A stretch of DNA of 64,000 bases from an uncultured Winogradskyella sp. (GTDB lineage Bacteria; Bacteroidota; Bacteroidia; Flavobacteriales; Flavobacteriaceae). A model generated the notes under the pieces. That model worked only from the letters and a program-made list of their open reading frames with translations, made no database searches and was not told the DNA's origin. Below are positions 29,047-39,700 of the stretch, piece after piece. The stretch covers positions 62,001-126,000 of the forward strand of contig NZ_CANMJY010000001.1 in the NCBI RefSeq assembly GCF_947498345.1, in the 5' to 3' direction. Made by a program: the position numbers and the translations under genes. The first letter of the stretch is position 1; each line of letters opens with the position of its first letter.

Positions 29047-29427
29047 CTAGTTATCTTTCATTTTATCCATAGCATCTTTACCAGCTTTTTTAACGTCGTC
29101 TGCAGCTTCGTTAGCAGCATCCTTAGCATCGTCAGCCATGTCTTTAGCACCTTCTTTAACATTATCTACTGCGTCATTAGCAGCATCTTTAACATCTTTT
29201 GCCATGTCTTCAGCACCTTCTTTAACATCATCGGCAGCATCTTTAACTGCATCGCCAGCCTCATCAGCAGCATCTTTAACCGCATCACCTGCGTCTTCCA
29301 TAGCGTCGCCTGCATCTTTAGCCGTTTCTTCGATTTTGTCTTCAGTGTTTTCTTTTGTCTCTCTACAAGAGTTTAATGATAGTCCCAGAAATGCAACTAG
29401 AGCTAAACTTAATACAACTTTTTTCAT
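29047..29427 (-). CDS. Small LEA-like repeat lipoprotein
   Basis: A 126-residue lipoprotein (LSLNSCRE, Cys about 21). The mature part is almost entirely an 11-residue-type repeat rich in Ala, Asp, Lys and Glu (DAGDAVKDAAD, KEGAEDMAKDVKDAA). This predicts a long amphipathic helix like LEA_4 or YtxH-type stress proteins. There is no aromatic core. It stands alone between its own terminator and the Kdo transferase gene. A role in envelope or desiccation stress is inference. Confidence 0.75.
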   Translation of the reverse strand: MKKVVLSLALVAFLGLSLNSCRETKENTEDKIEETAKDAGDAMEDAGDAVKDAADEAGDAVKDAADDVKEGAEDMAKDVKDAANDAVDNVKEGAKDMADDAKDAANEAADDVKKAGKDAMDKMKDN

Positions 29428-29525
29428 TTTAATAGTTTTAGTGTTAATTGTTGTTAATGTACGAAAATACTAATTTTAATGAAACTTTAACAATATTTCA
29501 TTTGTATTAGTATATTAATATACGC

Positions 29526-30761
29526 TTATATACGTAGATAATTAAGGATTTGGACGACAGCACCTTTGTTTTTTTCAATAAAGATTTTATTGATTTTACC
29601 TTGTTTCTCCCTTATTTCTTTATTCGATATTAGAGTATTTAGCTCAGTTTCGAATTCTGAAGCATTAGTAACAGAGACCACACCTTTTAGTTCTATAAGC
29701 TTTTTAGCCTCAGGAAATTTTTCATAATTTTTACCAATTAGTATTGGTACACCAAAGACAGCAGGTTCTAAGATATTATGTAGACCTGTATTACCAGCCG
29801 CTCCACCTACATAAGCTATGTTTGCATAACTATAAACTTTGCTTAAATATCCAATAGTATCTAAAATGAATACTCCATTTCTTGAAAGGTTTTTGTTACT
29901 CATTTCAGAAAAACATGTAGTTTTTATTTTAAGCTGAGATTTTATAGACTGAATATAACTAGGTTTCATATTATGCGGAGCAATAATAAATTTTAAATCT
30001 TGGGTAGAACTTTTATTGATATAATCTATGTAGAGTTTGTCATCATCTGGCCATGTACTTCCAAAGACCATACACAGCTTATCTGCTTTAAAATCTTCAA
30101 TAAACGAAATAGAATTGTCTGTTTTTAGCTGACTGGAAACACGATCGAAACGTGTGTCTCCAGAAACCGAAACGTTATTATATCCAATATCTTTAAGTAA
30201 TTCTTTAGAGTTTTCATCTTGTGTGAAAATGTGTTTAAAAGCAAATAGAGCAGATTTCATAAACCCACCATACCATTTAAAAAAGCTTTGAGTTTCTCTA
30301 AAAATAGCAGAAATGAGTATAGCGTCTATGTCTCGTTTTTTTATTTCTTGCAAAAAATTTGGCCAAATGTCGTACTTAACAAATACGATATAATCTGGAT
30401 TTACGCTATTTAAAAAGCGTTTAGCATTCGTTGTGGTGTCAAGTGGAAGATAAACTACGACATCAGCAATCTTAGTGTTTTTTCTAACATCATAACCAGA
30501 TGGAGAAAAAAAGGATAAAACAACTTTATAATCTGGATATTTAATTTTTAAGGCTTCAAAAACAGGAAGACCTTGTTCGTATTCTCCAAGAGAAGCACAG
30601 TGAAACCAAAAAGTTTTGTCATTAGGCTTTATAGCTTTTCTAAGCTTTTCTATAGTTTCTTTTCTCCCATCAACACCTAATTTTAATTTTGAATTAAAAA
30701 GTGACAAAAGCCCAATAACAAAGTGTGCTATAAAGATTCCTATGGAATAAAGTCTTCTCAA
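29526..30761 (-). CDS. waaA: 3-deoxy-D-manno-octulosonic acid (Kdo) transferase
   Basis: A 411-residue GT30 enzyme. An N-terminal membrane anchor (about 5-22) is followed by FWFHCASLGEYEQG with catalytic Glu60, and the C-terminal domain has YVGGAAGNTGLHNILEPA and GVPILIGKNYEKFPEA. It moves Kdo from CMP-Kdo to lipid A precursor at the cytosolic face of the inner membrane. Length and motifs are complete. Confidence 0.93.
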   Translation of the reverse strand: MRRLYSIGIFIAHFVIGLLSLFNSKLKLGVDGRKETIEKLRKAIKPNDKTFWFHCASLGEYEQGLPVFEALKIKYPDYKVVLSFFSPSGYDVRKNTKIADVVVYLPLDTTTNAKRFLNSVNPDYIVFVKYDIWPNFLQEIKKRDIDAILISAIFRETQSFFKWYGGFMKSALFAFKHIFTQDENSKELLKDIGYNNVSVSGDTRFDRVSSQLKTDNSISFIEDFKADKLCMVFGSTWPDDDKLYIDYINKSSTQDLKFIIAPHNMKPSYIQSIKSQLKIKTTCFSEMSNKNLSRNGVFILDTIGYLSKVYSYANIAYVGGAAGNTGLHNILEPAVFGVPILIGKNYEKFPEAKKLIELKGVVSVTNASEFETELNTLISNKEIREKQGKINKIFIEKNKGAVVQILNYLRI

Positions 30762-30884
30762 TAGTAAAGATTTGTGCTAAAATACATTACTTTCAATTAA
30801 TTGCATTGGCATAGCGATTACAATTTTGTATTTTCGTTCATGGCTTAAGTCTAAGCCATATACAATAAATTTAGAATCTTCCGA

Positions 30885-32045
30885 ATGAAAAAAATTCAAA
30901 TGGTTGACCTTCAGGGTCAATATGCAAAAATTAAAGCTGTTGTAGATCCCTCAATTCAAGAGGTAATGGATAGTGCAGCATTTATAAATGGTCCAATAGT
31001 ACATCAATTTCAAAAAAATCTTGAGGATTATCTTGGCGTTAAACATGTTATTCCGTGTGCTAATGGTACAGATGCACTCCAAATTGCCATGATGGGTTTA
31101 GGTTTGCAGCCTGGTGATGAGGTTATTACTGCAGACTTTACGTTTGCAGCAACTGTTGAGGTTATAGCTTTATTACAGCTAACACCTGTTTTAGTCGACG
31201 TAGATCCTATAAATTTTAACATAGATATTGATGCTATTGAAAAGGCCATTACTCCAAAAACTAAAGCAATTGTGCCTGTTCATTTATTTGGGTTGGCAGC
31301 GGATATGGATGCCATCATGGATTTAGCAAAAAAACATAACCTATATGTAATTGAGGATAATGCCCAAGGCATAGGAGCAGATTATACGCATAAAGACGGT
31401 TCTAAAACTAAAACAGGCGCAATAGGCCATGTAGCTTCTACATCCTTTTTCCCATCAAAAAATTTAGGTTGTTATGGTGATGGCGGAGCTATTTTTACCA
31501 ATGATGATGAATTAGCACATACTATAAGAGGTATTGTAAATCATGGTATGTATAAGCGTTATCATCATGATGTGGTTGGTGTTAATTCTAGATTAGATTC
31601 TATACAGGCTGCAGTATTAGATGCAAAGCTACCATATTTAGACAGCTATAATAAAGCAAGGCGAAATGCTGCTAAAAAATATTCTGAAGCTTTTAAAAAT
31701 CACCCAAAGGTTGTTACCCCTAGCGGAAGAGCAAACTGCGAAGGTATTTGTGATACTTGCGATTGCCATGTTTTTCATCAGTATACTTTGAATTTAAAAA
31801 ATGTTGATAGAGATGCCTTAGTAGCACATTTACAAGCCGCCAATATTCCATGTGGGGTTTATTATCCTATTCCGTTACACAGGCAAAAGGCGTATCAAGA
31901 CAAGCGCTATAAAGAAGAGGACTTCAAAGTTACTAACCAATTGGTTAAATCCGTAATTTCTTTACCAATGCATACAGAACTAGATGATGAACAAATTGAA
32001 TTTATAACTACTACCGTTCTAAGTTTTATAAATAGTAATTCTTAA
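30885..32045 (+). CDS. DegT/DnrJ/EryC1 sugar aminotransferase with cysteine insert
   Basis: A 386-residue PLP-dependent aminotransferase. GTDALQIAMM, the EDNAQGIGA loop and the PLP lysine Lys192 (FFPSKNLGCYGDGG) are typical of nucleotide-sugar aminotransferases such as WbpE/WlbC. Near residues 285-294 is an insert with four cysteines, C-x3-C-x2-C-x-C (NCEGICDTCDCHVF). This is not part of the basic fold and could bind metal. It begins an operon with galE (3 bases apart) and so probably serves surface polysaccharide synthesis. Confidence 0.85.
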   Translation: MKKIQMVDLQGQYAKIKAVVDPSIQEVMDSAAFINGPIVHQFQKNLEDYLGVKHVIPCANGTDALQIAMMGLGLQPGDEVITADFTFAATVEVIALLQLTPVLVDVDPINFNIDIDAIEKAITPKTKAIVPVHLFGLAADMDAIMDLAKKHNLYVIEDNAQGIGADYTHKDGSKTKTGAIGHVASTSFFPSKNLGCYGDGGAIFTNDDELAHTIRGIVNHGMYKRYHHDVVGVNSRLDSIQAAVLDAKLPYLDSYNKARRNAAKKYSEAFKNHPKVVTPSGRANCEGICDTCDCHVFHQYTLNLKNVDRDALVAHLQAANIPCGVYYPIPLHRQKAYQDKRYKEEDFKVTNQLVKSVISLPMHTELDDEQIEFITTTVLSFINSNS

Positions 32046-32048
32046 AAT

Positions 32049-33068
32049 ATGAAGATTTTAGTTACCGGAGGTTTAGGCTTTATCGGTTCGCATACAGTTG
32101 TAGAATTACAAAACGAAGGTTACGAGGTTGTAATTATAGATAATTTAAGTAATTCATCCGTTGAGGTCTTGGACGGAATAACTGCAATTACAGGCACAAA
32201 ACCCTATTTTGAAAAATTAGATCTTAAAATTAAAGGCGATGTGCAATCGTTCTTCAAAAAGCATAATGATATTGCAGGAGTTATTCATTTTGCTGCTAGT
32301 AAAGCTGTTGGGGAGAGCGTAAATAATCCTTTGATGTATTATGAAAATAACATAAACACTTTGGTATATGTGCTTCAAGAGATGAAACAACTTAACTCTC
32401 AAAACTTTATTTTTAGCTCTTCTTGTACTGTATATGGTCAGGCAGATGAATTACCAATCACAGAAAATGCACCAGTGAAACTAGCTGAATCACCTTATGG
32501 AAATACAAAACAGATTGGCGAAGAAATTATAAAGGATACCTGTAAAGTCAATAAAAATTTTAATTCTATTGCTTTGCGTTATTTTAACCCCATTGGCGCA
32601 CATCCTTCAACTAAAATAGGCGAATTACCAATTGGAGTGCCACAAAATTTAGTACCATTTATTACCCAAACTGCTATTGGGATGCGCGAGCAGCTTTTAG
32701 TTTTTGGAGGGGATTATCCAACGCGAGATGGAACTTGCATTAGAGATTATATTCATGTCGTAGATTTGGCAAAAGCACATGTAGTTGCTTTACAACGTTT
32801 ATTATCAGGAAAAAACAATTCAAATTTTGAATTTTTTAATTTAGGAACAGGGAAAGGTAGCTCTGTCTTAGAAGCCATTAAGTCATTTGAAAGTGTTTGG
32901 GGTAAAAAGTTAAACTACAAAGTAGTGGGTAGAAGATCTGGAGATGTAATCTCAGCTTATGCAGACACTAATAAGGTTAATAATGTTTTAGGCTGGAAAA
33001 CCAAACTAACACTTGATGATGCTATGGAGTCTGCGTGGAAATGGGAACAGAAAATCAGAAATAAATAA
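32049..33068 (+). CDS. galE: UDP-glucose 4-epimerase
   Basis: A 339-residue extended SDR. The NAD-binding GGLGFIGS is at the N-terminus, SSSCTVYG precedes the catalytic Tyr150-x3-Lys154 (SPYGNTK), and RYFNPIGAH and GTCIRDYIHVVDL are classic GalE blocks. It interconverts UDP-glucose and UDP-galactose for surface glycans. It lies directly between the aminotransferase and an amidohydrolase gene. Confidence 0.93.
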   Translation: MKILVTGGLGFIGSHTVVELQNEGYEVVIIDNLSNSSVEVLDGITAITGTKPYFEKLDLKIKGDVQSFFKKHNDIAGVIHFAASKAVGESVNNPLMYYENNINTLVYVLQEMKQLNSQNFIFSSSCTVYGQADELPITENAPVKLAESPYGNTKQIGEEIIKDTCKVNKNFNSIALRYFNPIGAHPSTKIGELPIGVPQNLVPFITQTAIGMREQLLVFGGDYPTRDGTCIRDYIHVVDLAKAHVVALQRLLSGKNNSNFEFFNLGTGKGSSVLEAIKSFESVWGKKLNYKVVGRRSGDVISAYADTNKVNNVLGWKTKLTLDDAMESAWKWEQKIRNK

Positions 33069-33072
33069 ATAT

Positions 33073-34353
33073 ATGAAGACTTTTTTTAGAGTATTAGTAT
33101 TGTTAATTTCAGTAACAATAACTGCTCAAGACACATATTTACATTGTGGGAAATTGATTGATACTAAATCTGGGGAAATACTTATTGAGAAAACAGTTGT
33201 CGTTTCTGGAGATATTATTGTTTCTGTTGAAGATGGCTATAGAACTTCTCAAAATTCTAATGATAGAGTAATAGATTTAAAATCTAAAACGGTAATGCCT
33301 GGTTTAATTGATATGCATGTGCATATTGAGTCAGAAACCAATCCAAAGAGATACTTACAGGCTTATACACAGAACGATGCAGATGTGGCTTTTAGTTCTG
33401 TAAAGTATGCAGAAATTACTCTAATGAACGGATTTACAACCGTAAGAGATTTAGGCGGAACAGGTGTAAATGTAGCACTCCGAAATGCAATTAACGCTGG
33501 TAAAGTTGATGGGCCAAGAATTTTTACAGCAGAAAAAGCCTTGGCGACAACAGGTGGTCATGCAGACCCAACTAACGGGTCTAAGAAAAGCCTAATGGGT
33601 AATCCTGGACCAAAAGAAGGTGTCGTTAATGGTGTAGAAGACGCTAAAAAAGCGGTTAGACAACGTTATAAAAATGGAGCGGACTTAATAAAAATTACAG
33701 CCACAGGAGGTGTATTGAGTGTTGCTAAAAGTGGTCAAAACCCTCAGTTTACAATAGAAGAAATTAAAGCTATATGTCAAACTGCTAAAGATTATGGGTT
33801 TCATGTAGCTGCACATGCACATGGGGACGAAGGGATGCAACGCGCCATTTTGGGTGGAGTAAAAACCATAGAACATGGTACCTTAATGAGTGCAGAAACT
33901 ATGGAGCTCATGAAAAAGCACGATGTATATCTAGTTCCAACTATAACTGCTGGTAAATTTGTTACTGAAAAAGCTAAAATAAAAGGCTATTACCCAGAAA
34001 TTATTGTACCCAAAGCTTTAGATATTGGTCCTAAAATTCAAAATATGTTTGGTAGAGCTTATAAAGCAGATGTTGGTATAGCATTTGGTACCGATGCTGC
34101 TGTTTTTTATCATGGAGATAATGGAAAAGAGTTTGGTTATATGGTTGAAGCTGGTATGCCTGCTATGGAGGCTATACAGAGTGCTACATTGACCAATGCC
34201 AAGATTTTAAAAATGGAAAGTCAATTAGGACAAATTAAGTCTGGTTATTTAGCAGATATTGTGGCTGTTAATGATGACCCTACAGAAGATATTTCTACTA
34301 TGGAGAATATCACTTTTGTAATGAAAAACGGTGTGATTTATAAAAACCAGTAA
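33073..34353 (+). CDS. Exported amidohydrolase (imidazolonepropionase/prolidase-like)
   Basis: A 426-residue protein starting at the ATG at 33073, which gives a signal peptide (LLISVTITAQ); a longer frame would begin inside galE. Metal-dependent hydrolase motifs: MHVHIE (His82, His84), a Lys in LIKITATGGV, HAHGDEGM, IEHGT and FGTDAAV. Family members often cleave dipeptides or related amides. A peptide-scavenging role would suit an exported enzyme, but the substrate is unknown. It is 4 bases after galE, a loose functional fit. Confidence 0.82.
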   Translation: MKTFFRVLVLLISVTITAQDTYLHCGKLIDTKSGEILIEKTVVVSGDIIVSVEDGYRTSQNSNDRVIDLKSKTVMPGLIDMHVHIESETNPKRYLQAYTQNDADVAFSSVKYAEITLMNGFTTVRDLGGTGVNVALRNAINAGKVDGPRIFTAEKALATTGGHADPTNGSKKSLMGNPGPKEGVVNGVEDAKKAVRQRYKNGADLIKITATGGVLSVAKSGQNPQFTIEEIKAICQTAKDYGFHVAAHAHGDEGMQRAILGGVKTIEHGTLMSAETMELMKKHDVYLVPTITAGKFVTEKAKIKGYYPEIIVPKALDIGPKIQNMFGRAYKADVGIAFGTDAAVFYHGDNGKEFGYMVEAGMPAMEAIQSATLTNAKILKMESQLGQIKSGYLADIVAVNDDPTEDISTMENITFVMKNGVIYKNQ

Positions 34354-34635
34354 TTTTTTGATTATTTAAACTCGTTTGAGAGTCTATCCAGTTTAAGAAA
34401 ATGTTATTGATTTTATAGACCGATTTTTTTTAAAACAATTGATGTGTTTTCAAATTGACAAGTTAAACTATGCATTCATTTTTCTGTTAAATTGCTCTAT
34501 TATGAGTAAACTTTTATCGGTTTTTACATTTATTTACCATTTTTAAGAAGTCTTTAAGAGTTTAATTCATCTGATGAATATAACTTGAAGATTATCTAGC
34601 CATCTTTATTATTATAACCACCTTAAGTCTCAAAA
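34354..34635. other. Intergenic region before the AraC-type regulator
   Basis: These 282 bases hold no open reading frame I believe. The only feature is a small palindrome, ATTCATC-T-GATGAAT, at 34565-34579, about 57 bases before the regulator start. It could be an operator. Confidence 0.4.
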
Positions 34636-36192
34636 ATGATTTTTCTAAGGCGTATTTTTATATTTACTGCCCTGCTCTTATTTTTCAATATGGGTAATGC
34701 AAAAATCAATGGAGAATTTGATCCTACGACCAATTTTAAATTGATGTCAAATAAAGCTCTGGATAGTATTCTTCAAGATGTGCAAGTAAGAGATTCCCTA
34801 AAACGTATTGATTTAATAAAGGTTAATGAAGCTTTGTTGTCTAATAAGACTGAAGACTCAGTATCTATAAATAAAGCCTTAGCTATATTGTATTCAGAAA
34901 ATAATAACGCAGAAAAGGCCTCAAAGCATATTAAGACGTATATTAAATCTACCCAAGATTTATCCATTTTAAATGATCATGTGTTTTCGGAAATTAGAAA
35001 TGAAAAACCCTATAATGATTTAGTTAAGGAATATAGACCGAATTTTAATTTTTCTGCTATAGCTCATATGTTAACTGGAGTTATAGGGATTTTTATGGTT
35101 ATAATTCTTTTTGCTAAAAAGAGTTTAGATAGAACTTCCGTTCTTTTAATAGGAGCATTTGTTCTTTTTCATTCATTGTTCTTGATACATATTAGCTTGT
35201 TTAAATCTAACTATCATTTAAAATTTCCTCATACGTATTATATATCTACACCCTTTTCTTTTCTATATGGGCCATTACTTTACTTTTACTTTAAAAGAGT
35301 TGTCCAAAATTATAAACTATCACTTAAGGATTCACTACATCTAATACCAACTTTTTTATTGGTAATTTGGTTGCTGCCACAGTATATGTTAAGCGGAACA
35401 GAGAAGTTTTATTTGTTACTTGATGGTACACAGTCTGTTCTTAATAGCACTAAAATATTGGTATTGTTAAAAGCTTTGTCTTTAAGTATATATGCTATAG
35501 GTATTTATAATATTTATAGAAATAAAAAACGAAGTAAACAAACCGAAGATCCAGAATTTAAAAGTAGATTTATTTGGGAGCGAAATATAATGCTTGTATT
35601 CTTTTGTTATGTATTAGCCTATATTCTTCACGGCACTGTTGTTGTAAGATTAATAGAATATGAGCCTTTTAATTTTATAAATGCCATTTTTATGATTACC
35701 ATGATATTTTACATAGCATTAATGTCTGGATTAAGGCCAGAAATAATTATGAATGCCAGCAGTAGTAATTCTAAACAAACCGAAAAACTACCATCTATAA
35801 AGCCAAAACCTTTAAAATACGAGAAATCAAACCTTACAGAAAGCCTTTCTATTGAATTAAAGTCACAGTTGACAGAATTGTTAACCCACGATAAAGTATA
35901 CAAAAACAATGATATAAGTTTAGAGCTACTTTCGGAGATGTTGGGAACAACTAGGCATAATACGTCTCAAGTAATTAATGAACATTTTGATATGAGTTTT
36001 TACGACCTTATTAATTATTTCAGAATTATGGAAGCGATAGATATTTTTGACCAAGATGAAAAGCGAAATCTAAATATTATAGATGTTGCATATGAGGTCG
36101 GTTATAATAACAAAGTAACTTTTAATAAAGCATTTAAGAAATACATGAATAAAACACCTAGTAGCTATATAAGATCTCTCTACTTAGTTTAA
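34636..36192 (+). CDS. Membrane-bound AraC-family regulator
   Basis: A 518-residue protein. It has an N-terminal signal or membrane segment (LLLFFNMGNA), a helical stretch to about 135, about seven membrane helices (roughly 140-370), and a C-terminal AraC HTH (SLELLSEMLGTTRHNTSQVIN, then IIDVAYEVGYNNKVTFNKAFKKYM). This layout is common in Flavobacteriia and usually sits next to the operon it controls. Here the SusC/SusD operon is downstream on the same strand, so I infer it as the target. Confidence 0.85.
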   Translation: MIFLRRIFIFTALLLFFNMGNAKINGEFDPTTNFKLMSNKALDSILQDVQVRDSLKRIDLIKVNEALLSNKTEDSVSINKALAILYSENNNAEKASKHIKTYIKSTQDLSILNDHVFSEIRNEKPYNDLVKEYRPNFNFSAIAHMLTGVIGIFMVIILFAKKSLDRTSVLLIGAFVLFHSLFLIHISLFKSNYHLKFPHTYYISTPFSFLYGPLLYFYFKRVVQNYKLSLKDSLHLIPTFLLVIWLLPQYMLSGTEKFYLLLDGTQSVLNSTKILVLLKALSLSIYAIGIYNIYRNKKRSKQTEDPEFKSRFIWERNIMLVFFCYVLAYILHGTVVVRLIEYEPFNFINAIFMITMIFYIALMSGLRPEIIMNASSSNSKQTEKLPSIKPKPLKYEKSNLTESLSIELKSQLTELLTHDKVYKNNDISLELLSEMLGTTRHNTSQVINEHFDMSFYDLINYFRIMEAIDIFDQDEKRNLNIIDVAYEVGYNNKVTFNKAFKKYMNKTPSSYIRSLYLV

Positions 36193-36709
36193 TAGCGTCT
36201 AAGATATTCTCTTTCCCTCCATATTTTGTTTCTAGGGGTTATTTATTGAATATTCTCTGTATCAAAAACTACATTTTATTGTATTAATTAGTTATTCTAA
36301 CAATGGACATATATTTTTAGAATTTTAAAAGCTTTATTTTTTCATTGGTAGGTAGTAAGTGGTATTACAATGTTTGAGCTGTGAGAGAAAACAACACCTT
36401 TATTATATATACATATTATTATGATAAATTATCATTGAACATCTAAATTTTCTTAAAATCGTAAATAAAGAGTAATCATTCATCGGTATAAGTAAACTCT
36501 TATAGCTATTAACTCACATTAGTCCCCTTGTTGGTTTTTTTACTAAAGCAATTGCAAAGGGAGGCAGTGTGACCTTACTTTATTCTATGAAATAACCATG
36601 TTAACTTTAATTTCATCAAAGTAATTATTTTAAGTTAGTCTTTAAAATATACTTCACTGCCGACCTTTCTTTTTGCAACAAACTAACTGTATAACTTAAA
36701 TTAAAATTT
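36193..36709. promoter_or_regulatory. Long upstream region of the SusC gene
   Basis: This 517-base gap lies between the regulator and the SusC gene. I find no supported gene or RNA. It is AT-rich with short imperfect palindromes, such as ATGATA-AAT-TATCAT at 36421-36435. It probably contains the susC promoter, a long leader and binding sites for the membrane AraC protein, but I cannot place them. Confidence 0.4.
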
Positions 36710-39700
36710 ATGAAAGTAAAAAATTATGGTTTGGTTCTGTTGTATTTATTTTTCGGATTTCAATTGGCTAATGCCCAAGAAAAAACAATTACAGGAACCA
36801 TAACTACCGAATCGGATGGATTGCCCCTTCCAGGTGCTAACGTGATTGTAAAAAATACCGCAAGAGGTGTTCAATCAGATTTCGATGGTAATTATACCAT
36901 CAATGTTGCACAAGGTGATGTTTTGGTAATCTCTTATGTTGGGATGGAGTCAGCAGAAGTGGTAATCGGTACGGCTAATGTTTATAATGTTGCCTTAAAA
37001 GAAGGTAACGCCCTTGAGGAAGTGGTTGTTGTTGCTTATGGTACACAGAAAAAGGAGGCCATAGTAGGTTCGGTTGCAGTTGTAAGCTCCGAAATTATCG
37101 AGAACCAACAGGTAACCTCACCATTAAGAGCCTTACAAGGTACCGTTGCGGGTGTCAACTTAATCACTGCTGGTGGTCAGCCCGGAAGCAATCCAAATTT
37201 TGTTATTAGAGGTTTTGGTAGTTTTACTGGAGGTAATGGTCCACTTATCGTTATCGATGGTGCACCATTTAATGGTAACCTTAATACAATAAGTCAGGAT
37301 CAGATCGAGTCTATCTCTGTATTAAAGGATGCGGCTTCTGCTTCGCTTTATGGTTCGCGTGCAGCAAATGGTGTTGTATTGATAACTACCAAGAGAGGTA
37401 AGCGAAATACAAAGACCAGTGTAAGACTTAGAACACAGTACGGTGTTTCAAACCCAGCTGTAGGTATCCATGATATCACAGATTCTGAAGATTATCTAAG
37501 ACTTATGTGGTCAGCACTTAGAAACGATAATATCTATAATAATGGTCAGGATGCGGCGACGGCTTCAGCCAATGCTTCTAACGCCTTAATACCAACTTTA
37601 GGGTATAACCCTTATGGTGTAACCAACCCTATTGGTACAGATGGAAATTTAGTACAAGGTGCTAGTTTACAATGGGAAACAGATTGGGAAGATGCGGTAT
37701 TGAGAGAAAATGTACCAAGGATTAATCATAATATTAATATTTCTGGTGGAACAGACAACACCAATTATTTCTTCTCTGTAGATTACCTTAGTGAAGATGG
37801 ACCAGTAATAAAATCAGATTTCGAAAGAATCGCTTCAAGAGTTGGATTGGACTCTCAGGTTAACGATTGGTTAAAGTTAGGAATCACCAGTGGTTATTCA
37901 AGATCATACTCAAACAATCCTGATCAAACCTCAGGAAGTACAACTCAGGCCATTTCATGGATATATAGCGTTAATGGTATATACCCAATATTTGTAAGAG
38001 ATGCCAATGGCGAGTTAATATTAGATGATTCGGGGAACAGAATCTATGACCTTGGTAATGGTAACGGAAGACCAATAGGTCAACCAGTTAACTTTAACAG
38101 ACCAATTAATGGTGGTGAGAATATTTTAGCTTCAATTTTACTTGGGTCTGAGCAACGTATAAGAACTAACTTCTTAGGTTCTGTATATGCAGAGGCAAAA
38201 TTCTTAAAGAACTTCACTTTTAGAACGACCTTTAACTACGAAAACTTTGTTTTTGACAGTCACAGTTTTGATGATGATGAGATCGGTGCTGCCTCTAATG
38301 TTCAGGGTAGGGTAAGTAAGGCAAGAAATGTAACAACAGGTCTTAACGCTATTCAGGCACTTAATTATAAGACAACTATAGCAGATGTACACAATGTCTC
38401 TGTAGATGCGATCTACGAGGCTAATACATCGACCTTTGATGGCTTCAGTGCGTCATCGACAGGATTTTTACCTGGTCAGGAAGAATTAGGTAACGGTACC
38501 GTAGCAGAAACTTTTGGAGGATTTAGAACCGAACAAAGAATTGTAAGTTACTTGGGTCGATTGGCCTATAACTATGACAACAGATACTTTGTAGAGGGTT
38601 CTTTCAGACAGGATAAGTCTTCTCAGTTTGGTGAGGATTTCAATACGGGTGATTTCTTCTCAGTTGGTGGAGCCTGGAATGTTACCAATGAGAGCTTTAT
38701 GGAAGATATCGATTGGCTTAACAATCTTAAGTTAAGAGGTTCTTATGGCGAATTGGGTAACATAAATATTAGCGGAGGTTTCTTTCCGGTAAGTTTCTTA
38801 TTTGGAGGTACTAATTTTGGAAATATTGTGATATCACCAGTAGAGGGTCAGCCAACGAATTTACCTGCAGCGACATTGCCAGATCCAGCATTACAGTGGG
38901 AGACTTCTACAACATTGAACTTTGGTATGGATTTCACGATATTTAATGGTGCACTTTCAGGAACTGTTGAATATTTCAAAAGACGAAGTGAAGATTTAAT
39001 ACAAGATATTACGGCAACACCATCACCAGGTGTACCAACAGTAAGAGCTAATGCGGGTACTATAGAGAACTCAGGTTGGGAAGTTACTTTAAACAGTAAC
39101 ATTATCAATAAGAATGATTTCAGTTGGAGTGTAGGTGGTAACTTCTCAATATTGAAAAACGAGATTATCCAAGTATCACCATTTTCAGATACTCAAGTTA
39201 ATGGCTCAAAATTATGGGCTGTAGGAAATTCGTTATTTGAGTTTTATATTAGAGAGTGGGCCGGTGTTAACCCAGCTAATGGTGATGCTATGTGGTACCA
39301 ATATTTTGACGATGTAAATGGAGATGGTGTCTTTAATGCAGGTGATAATACTATAACAGGTTTAACACAGTATAGGGAAGCTAACCCTAATGCACAGATC
39401 GTAAGAACGGTTACTAACCAATATGATGATGCTACACGAGTTGAGACTGGGAAAGAATCTTTACCAGATATCCAAGGTGGATTTAACACCAATATCAGAT
39501 ACAAGCAATTTGATTTAAGTGCTTTGTTTAACTTTAGTTTAGGTGCATATATATTAGACACAGACTACTCAGGATTGGTAAACAACTTTGATGCAATTGG
39601 AGCATCTGCACACCCAGATAACTTTAAGGCTTGGTCACAACCAGGAGACATTACTGATTTCCCTAGGTTGACCACATCAAACAACAATTTCAATTCAAGA

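Noticed and set aside
29138-29473. Open frame of about 110 codons on the + strand, opposite the LEA-like gene
   Set aside because: It is the low-complexity Ala/Ser-rich antisense of a repetitive real gene; no start signal or family features.
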